A stretch of DNA of 64,000 bases from Methanobacterium aggregans. GTDB taxonomy: Archaea > Methanobacteriota > Methanobacteria > Methanobacteriales > Methanobacteriaceae. Shown here one piece after another: positions 1-10,290 of this stretch. Below the pieces are notes generated by a model that searched no databases, was not told the DNA's origin, and saw only the letters and a program-made list of their open reading frames with translations. The stretch spans positions 1-64,000 of the forward strand of contig NZ_JAGGLN010000007.1 of NCBI RefSeq assembly GCF_017874455.1, written 5' to 3'. A program made the position numbers and the translations under genes. Each line of letters begins with the position of its first letter. The stretch's first letter is position 1.

Positions 1-678
1 ACGGATTTACACGTTTAAAATCAGACGGATGGTCTTAAAAAACACACTATGGAAGTATTTATAATATATATTTGGAATTAAATTTAAAAGCGGGTACTTT
101 TTTACACATGATCTTTTCATTGGATGAAAGGATGTCAGATTTCGACAATCAAATATCACCACAAAAAAATCTACCACATTATATCACATATGGATATATT
201 AGCATGATCCAACATCAAACAAGAACAATTTGCTATTCGCAAGGGTTCAAGTCCTCATATATTTCGCTACAATCGGAAAAACAGCCTTCATAGAGTGATG
301 TTCTCACACTCCAGCCAACGCCTTAAATCGTAGCACATACAATACCCCCAACCCTTAGAAACACAAACATAACAGAAAAAATTGCAAAAAATAATAGGGA
401 ATTTCTTCATTTTTAAGAGAATAATGTTATTGAAAGAGTTGAAAGAAAGATAAAATTCAAATCCAATGCACATATTCAAAAGATCATAGCCACCAAATAC
501 TAGAAAAAATAGTACCACTATCCACTATATCATCATTCACAGCTAAAAATTAATGAAAAACATTAAAAAAAATTGAATCTATTAATTGAAGCTTCAACTG
601 CATTTCAATGAGAATATTTTAATATTCTAAAAATAAATAATGAAAATGAAATTATCCAGTATTATTACTCATCGTTAA
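1..678. other. AT-rich stretch without a confident gene
   Basis: No reading frame here resembles a protein family I recognise. Two open frames of about 75 codons exist (72-293 plus, 288-518 minus), but both lack a good ribosome binding site and have a composition typical of AT-rich noncoding DNA. The minus frame carries a few plausible protein-like residues near 290-340, so an old decayed gene cannot be excluded. Confidence 0.5.
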
Positions 679-1173
679 TTGAAATTGAAGTTATTACAAG
701 AGATTATAGAAGGGATCAAAGGGAAGTTTAATAATATGACCAAATATTCTATAGAAGTCGCTGTAATTATCAGCATAATAGTTTACCTCATCCTACCATT
801 TATTGGAATTAAGGGAATAGCTCAAATAATTATAATGGGATTCGTGGCAACTTACATTACTGTAACCGAAAAAACCAGTTACAAAATTGGAGCAATAGCT
901 GCAGGTGCCATAGGAACATTATTTGCATTTTACAGCTTCTTCACAGGGCCGGATTTACCTTACCAACTTCCAAATCCCCTCCAACTGGGTTTAGGAGTAG
1001 CTGTAGACAGTTTCTTCACCATCATCATGGGGCTCATTATTTCAATTCTTATATACGTTGCTTTAGGTGCAATTGGAGGATACATCGCTGAACTCTTCCT
1101 TTCAGATAAAAAACCTAAAAAACAAGCTCCAAAAAAACACAGAAGGGATTTAAACAGGGTTGAGTACTTCTAA
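679..1173 (+). CDS. small multi-pass membrane protein of unknown function
   Basis: The 164-residue product has about four hydrophobic segments (roughly residues 24-44, 45-62, 68-88 and 108-140) and a short basic C-terminal tail rich in Lys, Pro and His (DKKPKKQAPKKHRRD), which should face the cytoplasm. No catalytic motif is visible. The longest frame starts with TTG. An ATG at 736 (MTKYSIEV) after an AAGGGA-like element is an alternative that keeps all membrane segments. It stands alone, followed by an AT-rich gap before the next gene. The layout recalls the small glycine-rich DUF5518-like membrane proteins elsewhere in the window, but I cannot assign a function. Confidence 0.75.
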   Translation: MKLKLLQEIIEGIKGKFNNMTKYSIEVAVIISIIVYLILPFIGIKGIAQIIIMGFVATYITVTEKTSYKIGAIAAGAIGTLFAFYSFFTGPDLPYQLPNPLQLGLGVAVDSFFTIIMGLIISILIYVALGAIGGYIAELFLSDKKPKKQAPKKHRRDLNRVEYF

Positions 1174-1335
1174 TCCATTTTTTTATGATCCTTTTCTAAC
1201 TTATAATTTTTAATTCATTTTAATTCTAAATTTATACAAGCTTTATAAAAGCATGGTGAAACTGATAATTATTCAAAGAGGTATACTTTCAAAAAAAAAA
1301 CCTTAAAATAATCAGTTACTCAAACGCGTGATCAT

Positions 1336-2529
1336 ATGAAGAATATTGTTGTTGTAGGATCTGGTGCTGGTGGAGCAACCGTTGCCAGAGAACTATCTAA
1401 AAAAGGCGTAAATGTTACATTACTTGAAAAAGGACCCTTTATTAAGCCTAAAAAGGCTTACGAACACTACGAAAATTCAGATGTTGGGGTTGAACTCCTG
1501 AAAACTGCGTGTGTTGGTGGTACAACCATGGTAACTGCGGGAAATGCAGTTAGAACCTGCCAAAAAAGGCTGAAAAAGTTTGGAATCAACCTTGAAGAGG
1601 AGTTTCGTGAAGCTGAATCTGAAATGGGTGTTGGAACACTTCCAGACAGCCACTTCGGTGAGGGTACCTTGAGGATAATGGCTGCAGCAGAATCTTTGGG
1701 AATAGATGTCCAGAAAATGCCAAAATCAATAAATCCCAGTTTATGCAAGCCCTGCGGTAAATGTGCCTTTGGATGTCCAAAAAATGCCAAATGGACAAGT
1801 CTTGAATATGTTGAGGATGCAAAGAAATTAGGTGCAAAGGTGGTTGAGAACACAGAGGTCACAGAACTGATCATCAAAGATGGAAAGGTTAAGGGTGTTA
1901 AAAACCATGAAAAAGAGTTTTATGCAGATGAAGTTGTTTTAGCTCCAGGGGCCGTTGAAACACCACGTCTTTTGAGAAGAGCTGGACTTGATGCAGGAGA
2001 TAACTTCTTCGTTGACACCTTCGTGACTGTTGGCGGTATTTTGAAGGGTGTGGAATTCAACAAAGAGGTTCAGATGAACGCACTCATAAAAAAATCTGAG
2101 GATGTTATCCTTGCACCACATTTCTCTGAGATACTGGTTGACAAACTCAGTGCCCACCATGCCAAGGGTAAGGACATAATTGGGTTGATGGTTAAGATAA
2201 AGGATGAAGCTTCTGGTAAGGTCAGGGAAGATTCAATAGTCAAGTACAGCACTGCAAATGATGTGGCCCTTTTATCTGAGGGTTCAGCACTTGCAGGTTC
2301 TATACTCACTGAGTCAGGTGTTGACCCAAACACATTAAAATCAACCCATGCACGTGGAGCCCATCCTGGTGGAACCGCTGCAGTGGGTTACGTTGTTGAT
2401 AAAAACCTTGAAACAAAAATTCCAGGACTCTTCGTTGCAGATGCAAGCGTCCTGCCTGAAGCTCCTGGAGCACCACCTGTACTGACCATAGTGGCCCTTG
2501 CAAAGAGGTTGGGTAAATATTTGGGTTAA
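1336..2529 (+). CDS. GMC-type FAD oxidoreductase with ferredoxin-like Cys cluster
   Basis: This is a flavin-dependent dehydrogenase-like protein of 397 residues. The N-terminus is a Rossmann dinucleotide-binding motif ([19 protein letters not shown], with the acidic residue E32 ending the second strand). The C-terminus has the GMC_oxred_C pattern [14 protein letters not shown] followed by [18 protein letters not shown], which places the flavin and the active-site His region. Between them, C137-x2-C140-x2-C143-x3-C147-Pro matches the classic [4Fe-4S] ferredoxin motif, unusual for sugar or choline GMC enzymes and suggesting electron transfer between FAD and a cluster. The substrate is unknown. 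It is transcribed alone. The ATG at 1336 is the natural start because the Rossmann motif begins at residue 4. Confidence 0.85.
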   Translation: MKNIVVVGSGAGGATVARELSKKGVNVTLLEKGPFIKPKKAYEHYENSDVGVELLKTACVGGTTMVTAGNAVRTCQKRLKKFGINLEEEFREAESEMGVGTLPDSHFGEGTLRIMAAAESLGIDVQKMPKSINPSLCKPCGKCAFGCPKNAKWTSLEYVEDAKKLGAKVVENTEVTELIIKDGKVKGVKNHEKEFYADEVVLAPGAVETPRLLRRAGLDAGDNFFVDTFVTVGGILKGVEFNKEVQMNALIKKSEDVILAPHFSEILVDKLSAHHAKGKDIIGLMVKIKDEASGKVREDSIVKYSTANDVALLSEGSALAGSILTESGVDPNTLKSTHARGAHPGGTAAVGYVVDKNLETKIPGLFVADASVLPEAPGAPPVLTIVALAKRLGKYLG

Positions 2530-2578
2530 AATTAAATGGGTCATGAATCAAAGTATTCCATGAATCTGATGATCCCCC

Positions 2579-2590
2579 ACTCTTTTTTTT
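2579..2590 (+). terminator. poly-T transcription terminator after the oxidoreductase
   Basis: A run of ten T residues lies about 50 bases past the stop codon of the GMC-type oxidoreductase. Archaeal RNA polymerase terminates at such T tracts without needing a hairpin. Confidence 0.5.
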
Positions 2591-2813
2591 AACTTCTTTT
2601 AAATTTTAAGGTTAAGAAGTGATAATTAAATGATTTAAAGCTTTAATTTTAATATATTCCAATTTTATTGAAAATTTTTAAATTATCAGAAACACAGATC
2701 TTTTTTAGTGAAGTTGATAGTTTAAGGGTTTTTTTAGTTATTGGTGCTGTAAATGACTTTATCATTAAATAGATTATTAAAAAATAATTATCAATCAAGT
2801 AGAAAGAAATCAA

Positions 2814-2991
2814 CTGCCAATTGTTAAAATAGAAATCCTAAAATGAAAATCAGAAGAATATAAAAAAAGCAGTTCTGGATGGAGTTAAAAAAGCAATGAA
2901 TCATGGTGTGAATAGAAATGATGTTGTAATTGTACTTCTCGAAGCTCCAAAGAAAAACTGGAGCCTTCAAAATGGTGAACCTGCTGCTTAA
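2814..2991 (+). pseudogene. decayed 4-oxalocrotonate tautomerase-family gene
   Basis: Read in two frames this gives a nearly full-length 4-OT-like protein of about 59 residues: (L)PIVKIEILK*KSEEYKK, then after a one-base shift KKAVLDGVKKAMNHGVN and RNDVVIVLLEAPKKNW. The Pro1-Ile-Val-Lys start, the helix and the VPKENW-like tail are family hallmarks. Three lesions are visible: the start is CTG instead of ATG (2814), the glycine codon after ILK is TGA (2844-2846), and an A run at 2862-2868 has a frameshift. The tail QNGEPAA has also lost the usual glycines. No function is expected. Confidence 0.75.
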
Positions 2992-3061
2992 GTTTAGTGA
3001 GTTCTAAAAATTGTCGAATAATTGATTTTATTGGAGAATTTCGTTTAAATTATGTTAATTA

Positions 3062-3106
3062 TGTAAAAAAAAGATAAAATTAAGTGATCCTGAATATCAG
3101 GATCAC
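3062..3106 (-). terminator. hairpin plus T-tract terminator of the acs-satP operon
   Basis: Bases 3084-3106 form a perfect inverted repeat with 10-bp arms (GTGATCCTGA / TCAGGATCAC) and a 3-base loop. Read on the minus strand, it lies 77 bases past the transporter stop codon and is followed by a T-rich run (TTTTATCTTTTTTTT). This resembles a bacterial intrinsic terminator, although archaea mainly need the T tract. Confidence 0.65.
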
Positions 3107-3182
3107 CTTTCTGACTGTTTTTTAAGGAGGCGGTTTTTACAGCCGTTATTTTGAATCTGGTTGGAATATCCTGTTGGAATTT

Positions 3183-3788
<606 letters not shown>

Positions 3789-3849
3789 GATTTATACCCC
3801 AAAGGTCTTTAATTTCATCTCCCGTGATTATATCCTTCCAATATTTACG

Positions 3850-5751
3850 TTATTCTTCTAGGGTGGATGTGTCTCCCACATCTTCTCCCTGTTCCCTGGC
3901 TCGCAGAACCCTTCGCATGATCTTTCCGCTTCTGGTTTTTGGGAGGGTTTCAACCTGCTCAATTTGTCCAAGAACCGCAACTGGCCCAAGTTCGTATCGA
4001 ACATGTTTTTTCAGGTCTTCTATTAATTTTGTTTTAAGATGGTATCCTTCTTTAAGGATTACAAAGGCTTTTATTACCTGTCCTTTAACTGGATCTGCTT
4101 TTCCTATGACTGCTGCTTCTGCAACTGCAGGGTGACTTACGAATGCAGATTCAACCTCTGCTGTACCTACCCTGTGACCCGCAATTTTCAGGACGTCATC
4201 GGATCTTCCCTGTATCCAGAAGTATCCATCTTCATCCTTCCTTGCCATATCACCAGCCTTGTAAACACCAGGTATCTGGTTCCAGTAAACCTCTTTGAAT
4301 CTTTCCTCATCTTCGTAGAGTGTTCTAAACATTGCAGGCCATGGATTTTTTATAACCAGGTATCCTCCCTTTCCAAGGGGTACTGAGTTTCCATCTTCAT
4401 CCACAATATCTGCATCTATACCTGGAAATGCCATGGTTGCTGAACCTGGTTTTAATGGAGCTGAAGGTAACGGAGATATGAGGTGCATTCCTGTTTCTGT
4501 CTGCCACCATGTGTCCATTATAGGTGCCTTTTCTTTTCCAATGTTTTTGTAAAACCACATCCATGCTTCCGGGTTTATTGGTTCTCCAACCGTTCCAAGT
4601 ATCCTGAGTGATGATAGGTTGTAAAGGCGGGTATATTTGCTTCCAAATCTCATAAGATGTCTTATGGCTGTTGGTGCTGTGTAAAATTTGGTTACACCGT
4701 ACTTCTCGATTATATTCCACCATATACCTGGATCTGGGTAATCAGGTGCGCCCTCGTAGATCAGGGTTGTGGTTCCAAGGAGTAGTGGTCCATATATTGC
4801 GTAGCTGTGGCCTGTGATCCAGCCTATGTCCCCTGTGCACCACCACAGATCATCGTTGTGTATGTCGAATATGTATTTAGTGGTGGTTGCAACTCCAACC
4901 ATGTATCCTGCTGTTGTGTGGAGAACTCCCTTGGGTTTTCCTGTGCTTCCAGAGGTGTAGAGTATGAAGAGTGGGTCTTCGGAGTCCATTGGTTCAGGTT
5001 CGCATTCTGCGGGTTCACCCTCTATGAGCCGTTCATAGAATATCTCCTTTCCACTGAGTTCTGACATTTCTATGGGTGTTCCTGTGTGTTTAACCACAAC
5101 AACAGTTTCTACAGATGGGCACTGGAGCATTGCTTCGTCTGATATTTTTTTGAGGTCTATGACCTTTCCCCTTCTGAAGGTTCCATCAGCTGTTAATAGA
5201 ACTTTGGCCTGGGCATCGTTGATTCTTTCAACAAATGCTCCAACACTCAAGCCGGAGTAAACTACGCTGTGTATTGCACCTATTTTGGCGCATGCAAGCA
5301 TTGAGATGAGAAGTTCAGGGCACATTGGAAGGTACATGGATACTCTGTCCCCTTTTTTCACACCGAGGTTTTTGAATGCATTTGCAAGTTTGTTGACTTC
5401 ACGGTAGAGTTCGTAGTAGGTTATTTTCCTTTCCTGTCCCCTCTCGTTAGTGTAAAGTATGGCCACCTGATTTCTTTTATCTGTGTCAAGCCATCTGTCA
5501 ACGGCGTTGTATGTGAGGTTTATCTTTCCGTTGACGAACCATTTGTAGAAGGGTTTGTTGCTTTCATCAAGCACTTCATCCCAGTTCTGGAACCATTCAA
5601 ACTGTTCTGCCTTTTCAGCCCAGTACTTTTTGAAGTCCTTTCCCTTTTCGAGCTCGGTTTCCCAATTTTTCACATGTGCCCTTTCAACAGTTTCTACACT
5701 AGGTTTAAATATACGTTTTTCATCCAAAAGGACATCTGTATCACGCCTCAT
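3850..5751 (-). CDS. acs: acetyl-CoA synthetase, AMP-forming
   Basis: Acs converts acetate, ATP and CoA into acetyl-CoA, AMP and PPi in the cytoplasm. The 633-residue length matches the family. Visible motifs are the phosphate-binding loop [11 protein letters not shown] (from about Y265), the [10 protein letters not shown] segment, the WWQTETG motif of the acetate and ATP pocket, and the C-terminal catalytic lysine in TRSGKIMRR (about K610), the residue acetylated in bacterial Acs. In a hydrogenotrophic methanogen this enzyme would serve acetate assimilation rather than methanogenesis. It is the first gene of a two-gene operon with the transporter; the promoter region is at 5873-5909. Confidence 0.95.
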   Translation of the reverse strand: MRRDTDVLLDEKRIFKPSVETVERAHVKNWETELEKGKDFKKYWAEKAEQFEWFQNWDEVLDESNKPFYKWFVNGKINLTYNAVDRWLDTDKRNQVAILYTNERGQERKITYYELYREVNKLANAFKNLGVKKGDRVSMYLPMCPELLISMLACAKIGAIHSVVYSGLSVGAFVERINDAQAKVLLTADGTFRRGKVIDLKKISDEAMLQCPSVETVVVVKHTGTPIEMSELSGKEIFYERLIEGEPAECEPEPMDSEDPLFILYTSGSTGKPKGVLHTTAGYMVGVATTTKYIFDIHNDDLWWCTGDIGWITGHSYAIYGPLLLGTTTLIYEGAPDYPDPGIWWNIIEKYGVTKFYTAPTAIRHLMRFGSKYTRLYNLSSLRILGTVGEPINPEAWMWFYKNIGKEKAPIMDTWWQTETGMHLISPLPSAPLKPGSATMAFPGIDADIVDEDGNSVPLGKGGYLVIKNPWPAMFRTLYEDEERFKEVYWNQIPGVYKAGDMARKDEDGYFWIQGRSDDVLKIAGHRVGTAEVESAFVSHPAVAEAAVIGKADPVKGQVIKAFVILKEGYHLKTKLIEDLKKHVRYELGPVAVLGQIEQVETLPKTRSGKIMRRVLRAREQGEDVGDTSTLEE

Positions 5752-5872
5752 TTCTCATCCCGCCGTTTAAACTCTATTTTTTAAATTAAAAACCATTTTT
5801 TCCATTTAATTTCTCAAAATATTCCTTTTCCATTACTTCTTAAGTTGTTTTTGCTATTTATATTTATCTATT

Positions 5873-5909
5873 ATTAATCATTATAAATAGTGATTAATCA
5901 TTATAAATA
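5873..5909 (-). promoter_or_regulatory. duplicated TATA-like element upstream of acs
   Basis: A perfect 17-bp direct repeat (ATTAATCATTATAAATA) occurs at 5873-5889 and 5893-5909, a 20-bp period of about two helical turns. Each copy contains a minus-strand TATTTATAA box, so both could act as TATA elements, or the repeats could be tandem operators. They lie 120-160 bases before the acs start codon. Confidence 0.5.
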
Positions 5910-5945
5910 TGGTGTTGGGATCGTGTGCACAGTTAAAACCCAATC

Positions 5946-7496
5946 TTACAATTTTTTGTGATCTAAACCTTCCATGAAACCATCACAGTAACCTGACTTG
6001 TAACCTGACTTGTAAACATCCATACATTCAATTGTTTCTGCTTTTGATTCTTTTAGGGATTCTATTTTAACACCACCACAAGAAACCCCTATTAAAGCTG
6101 TCATCTCATCACCAGGATCACTGATGGATGTGATGGTAATGCAGCTTTCACTCCCATCATAGGCAAGGCTGCTGGGATTTGAGTTGGAATCAAAGGTTCT
6201 TATGTTTAGTTCACCAGGGAAAACATCCCCGGGATCACCCTTGTTCCCGCCATCATCCTTGGCTTTTTCTAACTGCCTCTCTCCATCTGCCTGTTCAAGT
6301 GCAACACGAAAATTTGTTGGGTACATGTTGGGGTAACTGTTGTAGATGCTGGTTTCATCCACATGCCATATCAAAAGTCCTTCCCCAGGTATGTACTTAT
6401 CAAAACCTTTTTTCCGCCTGTTCTCTATTAAAAAGTATTCCTCACCCTTCAAACCATTTGTCCAGAGTCTGTAGATACTCCTAGATCCATCATAGACCTC
6501 AGGTATTTTCATCTTTTTAGGGCTTCCTGTAACGTTGGTTGGAACTGTCCATCCCAGTTCAACCTTGCACCATGCACTCAGATGTGCAGGTGTTTTTCCA
6601 TCGTTGTTCCAGCTGCCAAGCCCCATGAGGCACCAGTCACCGATCCCTGGAGATACCCTGCTCATATCGTAGAGATCTGGAAGTCCCAGCAGATGACCGA
6701 ATTCATGGCAGAACCCCCCAAGATCGTAAGGGGGAAGTTCTGGAAGTATACAATAATTAACAACCTTAACACCACCAATATTAACTGGATCATGGGTCAT
6801 ACTTTGATGTGAGGCTATGTCCATGGTTGAACCTGTTCTTTCTGCACCCTCACCAGCATGAATAACCACGAGCATCTCAATTACCCCATCACCGTTGTTA
6901 TCGTAACTTGGAAATTCAAAGTCCCCATTTTTTTCCACAGTTTTCACAAGATCCTCAACCAGTTTCTGGGAATTTTTGGGATAAAAGCCTTTACCACTCA
7001 TATTATCAGCATAATAGGAGAGATCTTCTTTAGATCTGTACCATTCACTTACTTCTCCTGTTACGTCTAGTTGGCCCCATGATACTTCCCTGTAGTAATC
7101 TCTCAAACTACCGTTGGTTTGGGAGTTTTCATTGAAGAGCAGTTCCCTGAAATGCTGGGATTCTGTTTTTGCAGGTTTGTCATTGAAGTCAACAAGTAGA
7201 ACAAGTGCCCTTTTTTCACCAAGAACCCCTCTGCGCGGTAAATTGGGTCTTGCAAGGGTGTGTTCTCGGAACCTTTCAGGCCTTTCATTCAGTATGTAAA
7301 GGGTTCTGGGATCCAGAACATCTGCAGCATCATAGCTCTCTGGATCTGCACCCTCCCTAAGCAGTTTTATGGTTTTTCTCATCTTCGCCTGTAACTTCGG
7401 GTGGTAAGGTCTTTGCAGAAAATGATAATTCCCTAACTTCTTGGTAACGATCTTCCTGTCCAACATTTTTTGGTTCGAAATTTTGGATCCAACCAT
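5946..7496 (-). CDS. M6-family zinc metalloprotease (immune inhibitor A-like)
   Basis: The product carries the M6 peptidase zinc site HEFGHLLGLPDLYD (H264, E265, H268 from this start; third ligand D274), followed by the downstream SPGIGDWCLMGLGSWN region typical of M6 proteases. Residues near 190-200 hold an EF-hand-like Asp stretch (YDNNGDGVIEM). I chose the ATG at 7496 because AAGGTGG sits 8 bases ahead of it; a longer frame runs to 7577. From either start no clear signal peptide is seen, which is odd for a family that is usually secreted. The extreme C-terminus ends in a YKSGYCDGF motif that recurs in the small divergent gene at 7739. Confidence 0.85.
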   Translation of the reverse strand: MVGSKISNQKMLDRKIVTKKLGNYHFLQRPYHPKLQAKMRKTIKLLREGADPESYDAADVLDPRTLYILNERPERFREHTLARPNLPRRGVLGEKRALVLLVDFNDKPAKTESQHFRELLFNENSQTNGSLRDYYREVSWGQLDVTGEVSEWYRSKEDLSYYADNMSGKGFYPKNSQKLVEDLVKTVEKNGDFEFPSYDNNGDGVIEMLVVIHAGEGAERTGSTMDIASHQSMTHDPVNIGGVKVVNYCILPELPPYDLGGFCHEFGHLLGLPDLYDMSRVSPGIGDWCLMGLGSWNNDGKTPAHLSAWCKVELGWTVPTNVTGSPKKMKIPEVYDGSRSIYRLWTNGLKGEEYFLIENRRKKGFDKYIPGEGLLIWHVDETSIYNSYPNMYPTNFRVALEQADGERQLEKAKDDGGNKGDPGDVFPGELNIRTFDSNSNPSSLAYDGSESCITITSISDPGDEMTALIGVSCGGVKIESLKESKAETIECMDVYKSGYKSGYCDGFMEGLDHKKL

Positions 7497-7738
7497 GAGA
7501 ATCCACCTTTTTAATATATTTTTTATTCCACTTAGTATAAAATTTTTATTACAACTCAGATTAGTGAAAAAATCCATGGATTTAATAAATATCCTTAAAA
7601 TTTCCTATTTTTTAAAATTAAAAGCCTTAAAAACCTTTTTTAATGGAGGGCCCTTCTGAAGCATAGGAGCATTTCCCCATGTTGTAATAACGAAATATAT
7701 TAATATAATAATAAATAGAAAGAAGTACAGGTGTTAAT

Positions 7739-7873
7739 ATGGAGTTGGATGAAAAAACAAAGGAATATTTGGAAGGTTACAAATCTGGTTACCGCGATGG
7801 TTTCAAGCAGGGCATGGATGAAGCAACGGACAGAATAGCAACTGAAATTAAAGAAAGGAAACGCTGGCCCTGA
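7739..7873 (+). CDS. 44-residue protein with GYKSGYRDG motif
   Basis: This short gene has an ATG preceded by AGGTG and encodes MELDEKTKEYLEGYKSGYRD followed by a charged helical tail ending in KRWP. The central YKSGYRDGFKQGMD closely matches the C-terminal YKSGYCDGFMEGLD of the metalloprotease transcribed divergently 240 bases away. It is soluble, probably helical, with no known domain I can name. The shared motif suggests a common binding partner or a former fusion. Upstream sequence is AT-rich (7685-7720) and could hold the promoter. Function unknown. Confidence 0.65.
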   Translation: MELDEKTKEYLEGYKSGYRDGFKQGMDEATDRIATEIKERKRWP

Positions 7874-7965
7874 TCTTTAATCTCCCAAAGCAAAGATATC
7901 ACCAAAATTCTTTTATCAAGTTGATTTATTTTTTTAAAACCTTTAAAATGCGATCCACTCCTTAG

Positions 7966-10218
7966 GTGGGACCCACATTGGTGATTGAAGCTAAATTTAA
8001 AATTTCTCCCTTGATCTTAATTATCCTAATCACAGCATCCCTCTTTTTAATTCCAAGTGTCTGCGCAGCCCAAAATCCAAAGGTTTTATTCGATGAAACT
8101 GGGCCCTATGGAAAATATTACACCATATATTCAGTTGGACCCTATGGAGCATCTAGTTTTGCAGCTTTACTCCAGAAAGATGGTATGGAAGTTTCAAGGT
8201 TAACTGATCCACCTGTAACTTCTGAAAAGCTTAAAGGATACAATGTTTTAGTGGTTATGGCTCCTGAGCGTAACTACACAGATTCTGAGATCACAGCCAT
8301 CAAGGACTTCGTGAAAAATGGTGGGGGATTACTCCTTTTAGGTGACAACTGGGGAATTGAGGATGGTGATGAAAATTATGCATTCAATAGTCTGGCCCAG
8401 AGTTTTGGTGTGAGTTACGCAGATAACCTCGTTGTTGAAGACACACAGCACTACATCCTCTTCTCTGATTATGTAAAAGTTGTGGATGTAAAACCCAGCC
8501 CTGTTACTGCAAATGTTTCGGAGTTCTACTATCTGAAGGGCACCTACCTAAAAAATACTGGTTCCTCGGATGTTTTAGCAAGTTCAGATGCAGATTCCTG
8601 GGCTGACAGTTACACCCTAACTGAAGAGGGTTTCTCCCAGGATAATCGTGTGAAGGAGTCTGGGGAAGCTTCCGGTCCTCTTTCACTTGTCTCTGCAATG
8701 GATTATGGTAATGGAAGGGTGGTATTCATGGGTGCTGTGGGAAGCTACGTGAACTCATGGATCTACAGGACCAACGGGTGGAAACTGGGTTTGAACTCTG
8801 TGAACTGGCTTGCAGGACGTCCTGTTCCCTCAGAATATGAGGCTGCAGGTTTGATACCCTACTCAGTTGCAGAAATGGAGTACAAAATAGCATTGATGGT
8901 GATCTTAACCCTTGCAATTATCCTTGGAATTGTACTGGCAGCCAGAAGGTATGGAAATGGATTTTCAGGGCAGATAAAAACCATCAAGAACTGGAAGTAC
9001 AACTCACTCATTGTTGTTAACCTTCTTTTTGCAATTGGGGCTGCCCTGATCTTTATTCCTCCCAATCTGTATCTCTTCGATATTACAAATCCAGATATGT
9101 ACGATCCCAACTTCGCATACCTCATTATTTCTGTGGTTGCCCTATCCCTGTTCTTCATTGGTGTGGTACTTTACAACCTCCTGGCCAGAAATAGAATGAT
9201 CCCTGAATATTCTTACATAAACATGGGCATTCTATTATTCTTTGCAGGGCTAACTTTCATATTTGAGGATGTCTTCTTCATCATGGATGTGCAGTTCTAC
9301 AGCCTCATGAGCCTGACACTTCTCATCCCCCTAATTGTGAATCTATGGATAATAAGAAATTACGGACCAAACCTGGTGATTGAAGGTAAAGAGTTCGATA
9401 GGTTGAAAAAGATATCAGTCAAATCACTTCCATATGAACTTCAGCCCCACTACACAAATTCTGCATACATAGGGGAGGGAGGTTTTGGACGTGTTTTCAA
9501 AGCAACGGGTAAAAACAACAGGGATGTTGCCATAAAAATACCAAAAAGCTTTGATAAACGATCCGAGAAGACCTTCATCACCGAAGTTTCAAACTGGATA
9601 CATCTGGATCATCCAAACATAGTGAAGCTCTACGATTTCAAGATCCTTCCAATTCCATACATAGAAATGGAATTTTGTGATGGACGCCTTGAGAAGGGTA
9701 TGAAAACCAGAGAAGAAGCTATTTACATTGTTTATGAGATTGCGAAGGGTTTGGAGTATGCCCACAGTAAAAATATCATCCATGGTGATGTTAAGTTATC
9801 CAATATAATGATCAGGAATGGTGTCTACAAGATATCTGATTGGGGGCTGAGTAAACTTAAGTTAGATGAATCAGTTACCATGTCTGGAGCCACTCCACAG
9901 TACGCTGCACCGGAACAGATATCAATAGAATTTGGAAAGGCAGATGAAAGAACAGATATTTATCAGCTTGGAAATGTTTTTTATGAACTTTTAACAGGTA
10001 GATTACCATTTGAAGGTGAAATTTCTCAGATATACAATTCCATTCTTCAAACAGAACCAACCTTACCTTCTAAAATAAATTCAAATGCAGAGCCTGTTGA
10101 ATCCATTGTAATGAAATGCCTCAGTAAGAGGAAGGATGAAAGGTATTCCTCAATGACTGAACTTCTTAAGGAACTCAGGAAACATATGCCCCCTGATGAA
10201 ACAGCACTGCTCCCCTGA
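7966..10218 (+). CDS. membrane-anchored Ser/Thr protein kinase with extracytoplasmic domain
   Basis: From the N-terminus: a signal peptide or anchor (about residues 12-34), an extracytoplasmic domain to about residue 300 resembling glutamine-amidotransferase-like/DUF4350 folds (GYNVLVVMAPERNYT, NGGGLLLLGDN), four or five membrane segments (about 305-470), then a cytoplasmic eukaryotic-like kinase (about 498-745). Kinase motifs are GEGGFGRVF (glycine loop), VAIKIP (catalytic Lys), HGDVKLSNIM (catalytic loop; HGD replaces HRD), SDWG in place of DFG (about D625), and APEQ. The frame opens at GTG 7966, but AGGTGG at 7964-7969 fits TTG 7978 or GTG 7981 better. It would phosphorylate cytoplasmic proteins in response to an external signal; ligand and substrates are unknown. 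Confidence 0.85.
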   Translation: MGPTLVIEAKFKISPLILIILITASLFLIPSVCAAQNPKVLFDETGPYGKYYTIYSVGPYGASSFAALLQKDGMEVSRLTDPPVTSEKLKGYNVLVVMAPERNYTDSEITAIKDFVKNGGGLLLLGDNWGIEDGDENYAFNSLAQSFGVSYADNLVVEDTQHYILFSDYVKVVDVKPSPVTANVSEFYYLKGTYLKNTGSSDVLASSDADSWADSYTLTEEGFSQDNRVKESGEASGPLSLVSAMDYGNGRVVFMGAVGSYVNSWIYRTNGWKLGLNSVNWLAGRPVPSEYEAAGLIPYSVAEMEYKIALMVILTLAIILGIVLAARRYGNGFSGQIKTIKNWKYNSLIVVNLLFAIGAALIFIPPNLYLFDITNPDMYDPNFAYLIISVVALSLFFIGVVLYNLLARNRMIPEYSYINMGILLFFAGLTFIFEDVFFIMDVQFYSLMSLTLLIPLIVNLWIIRNYGPNLVIEGKEFDRLKKISVKSLPYELQPHYTNSAYIGEGGFGRVFKATGKNNRDVAIKIPKSFDKRSEKTFITEVSNWIHLDHPNIVKLYDFKILPIPYIEMEFCDGRLEKGMKTREEAIYIVYEIAKGLEYAHSKNIIHGDVKLSNIMIRNGVYKISDWGLSKLKLDESVTMSGATPQYAAPEQISIEFGKADERTDIYQLGNVFYELLTGRLPFEGEISQIYNSILQTEPTLPSKINSNAEPVESIVMKCLSKRKDERYSSMTELLKELRKHMPPDETALLP

Positions 10219-10290
10219 AATTGAAGGTTATCTCATGAATGGGATGATTCTTAGAGATAGTTCAATCAATCACCATTTCTAGGGGTTGTG

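Noticed and set aside
241..256. T-arm-like sequence (GGGTTCAAGTCC), possible tRNA remnant or att site
   Set aside because: The flanking bases do not pair as a T stem, and no anticodon arm or tRNA gene is near.
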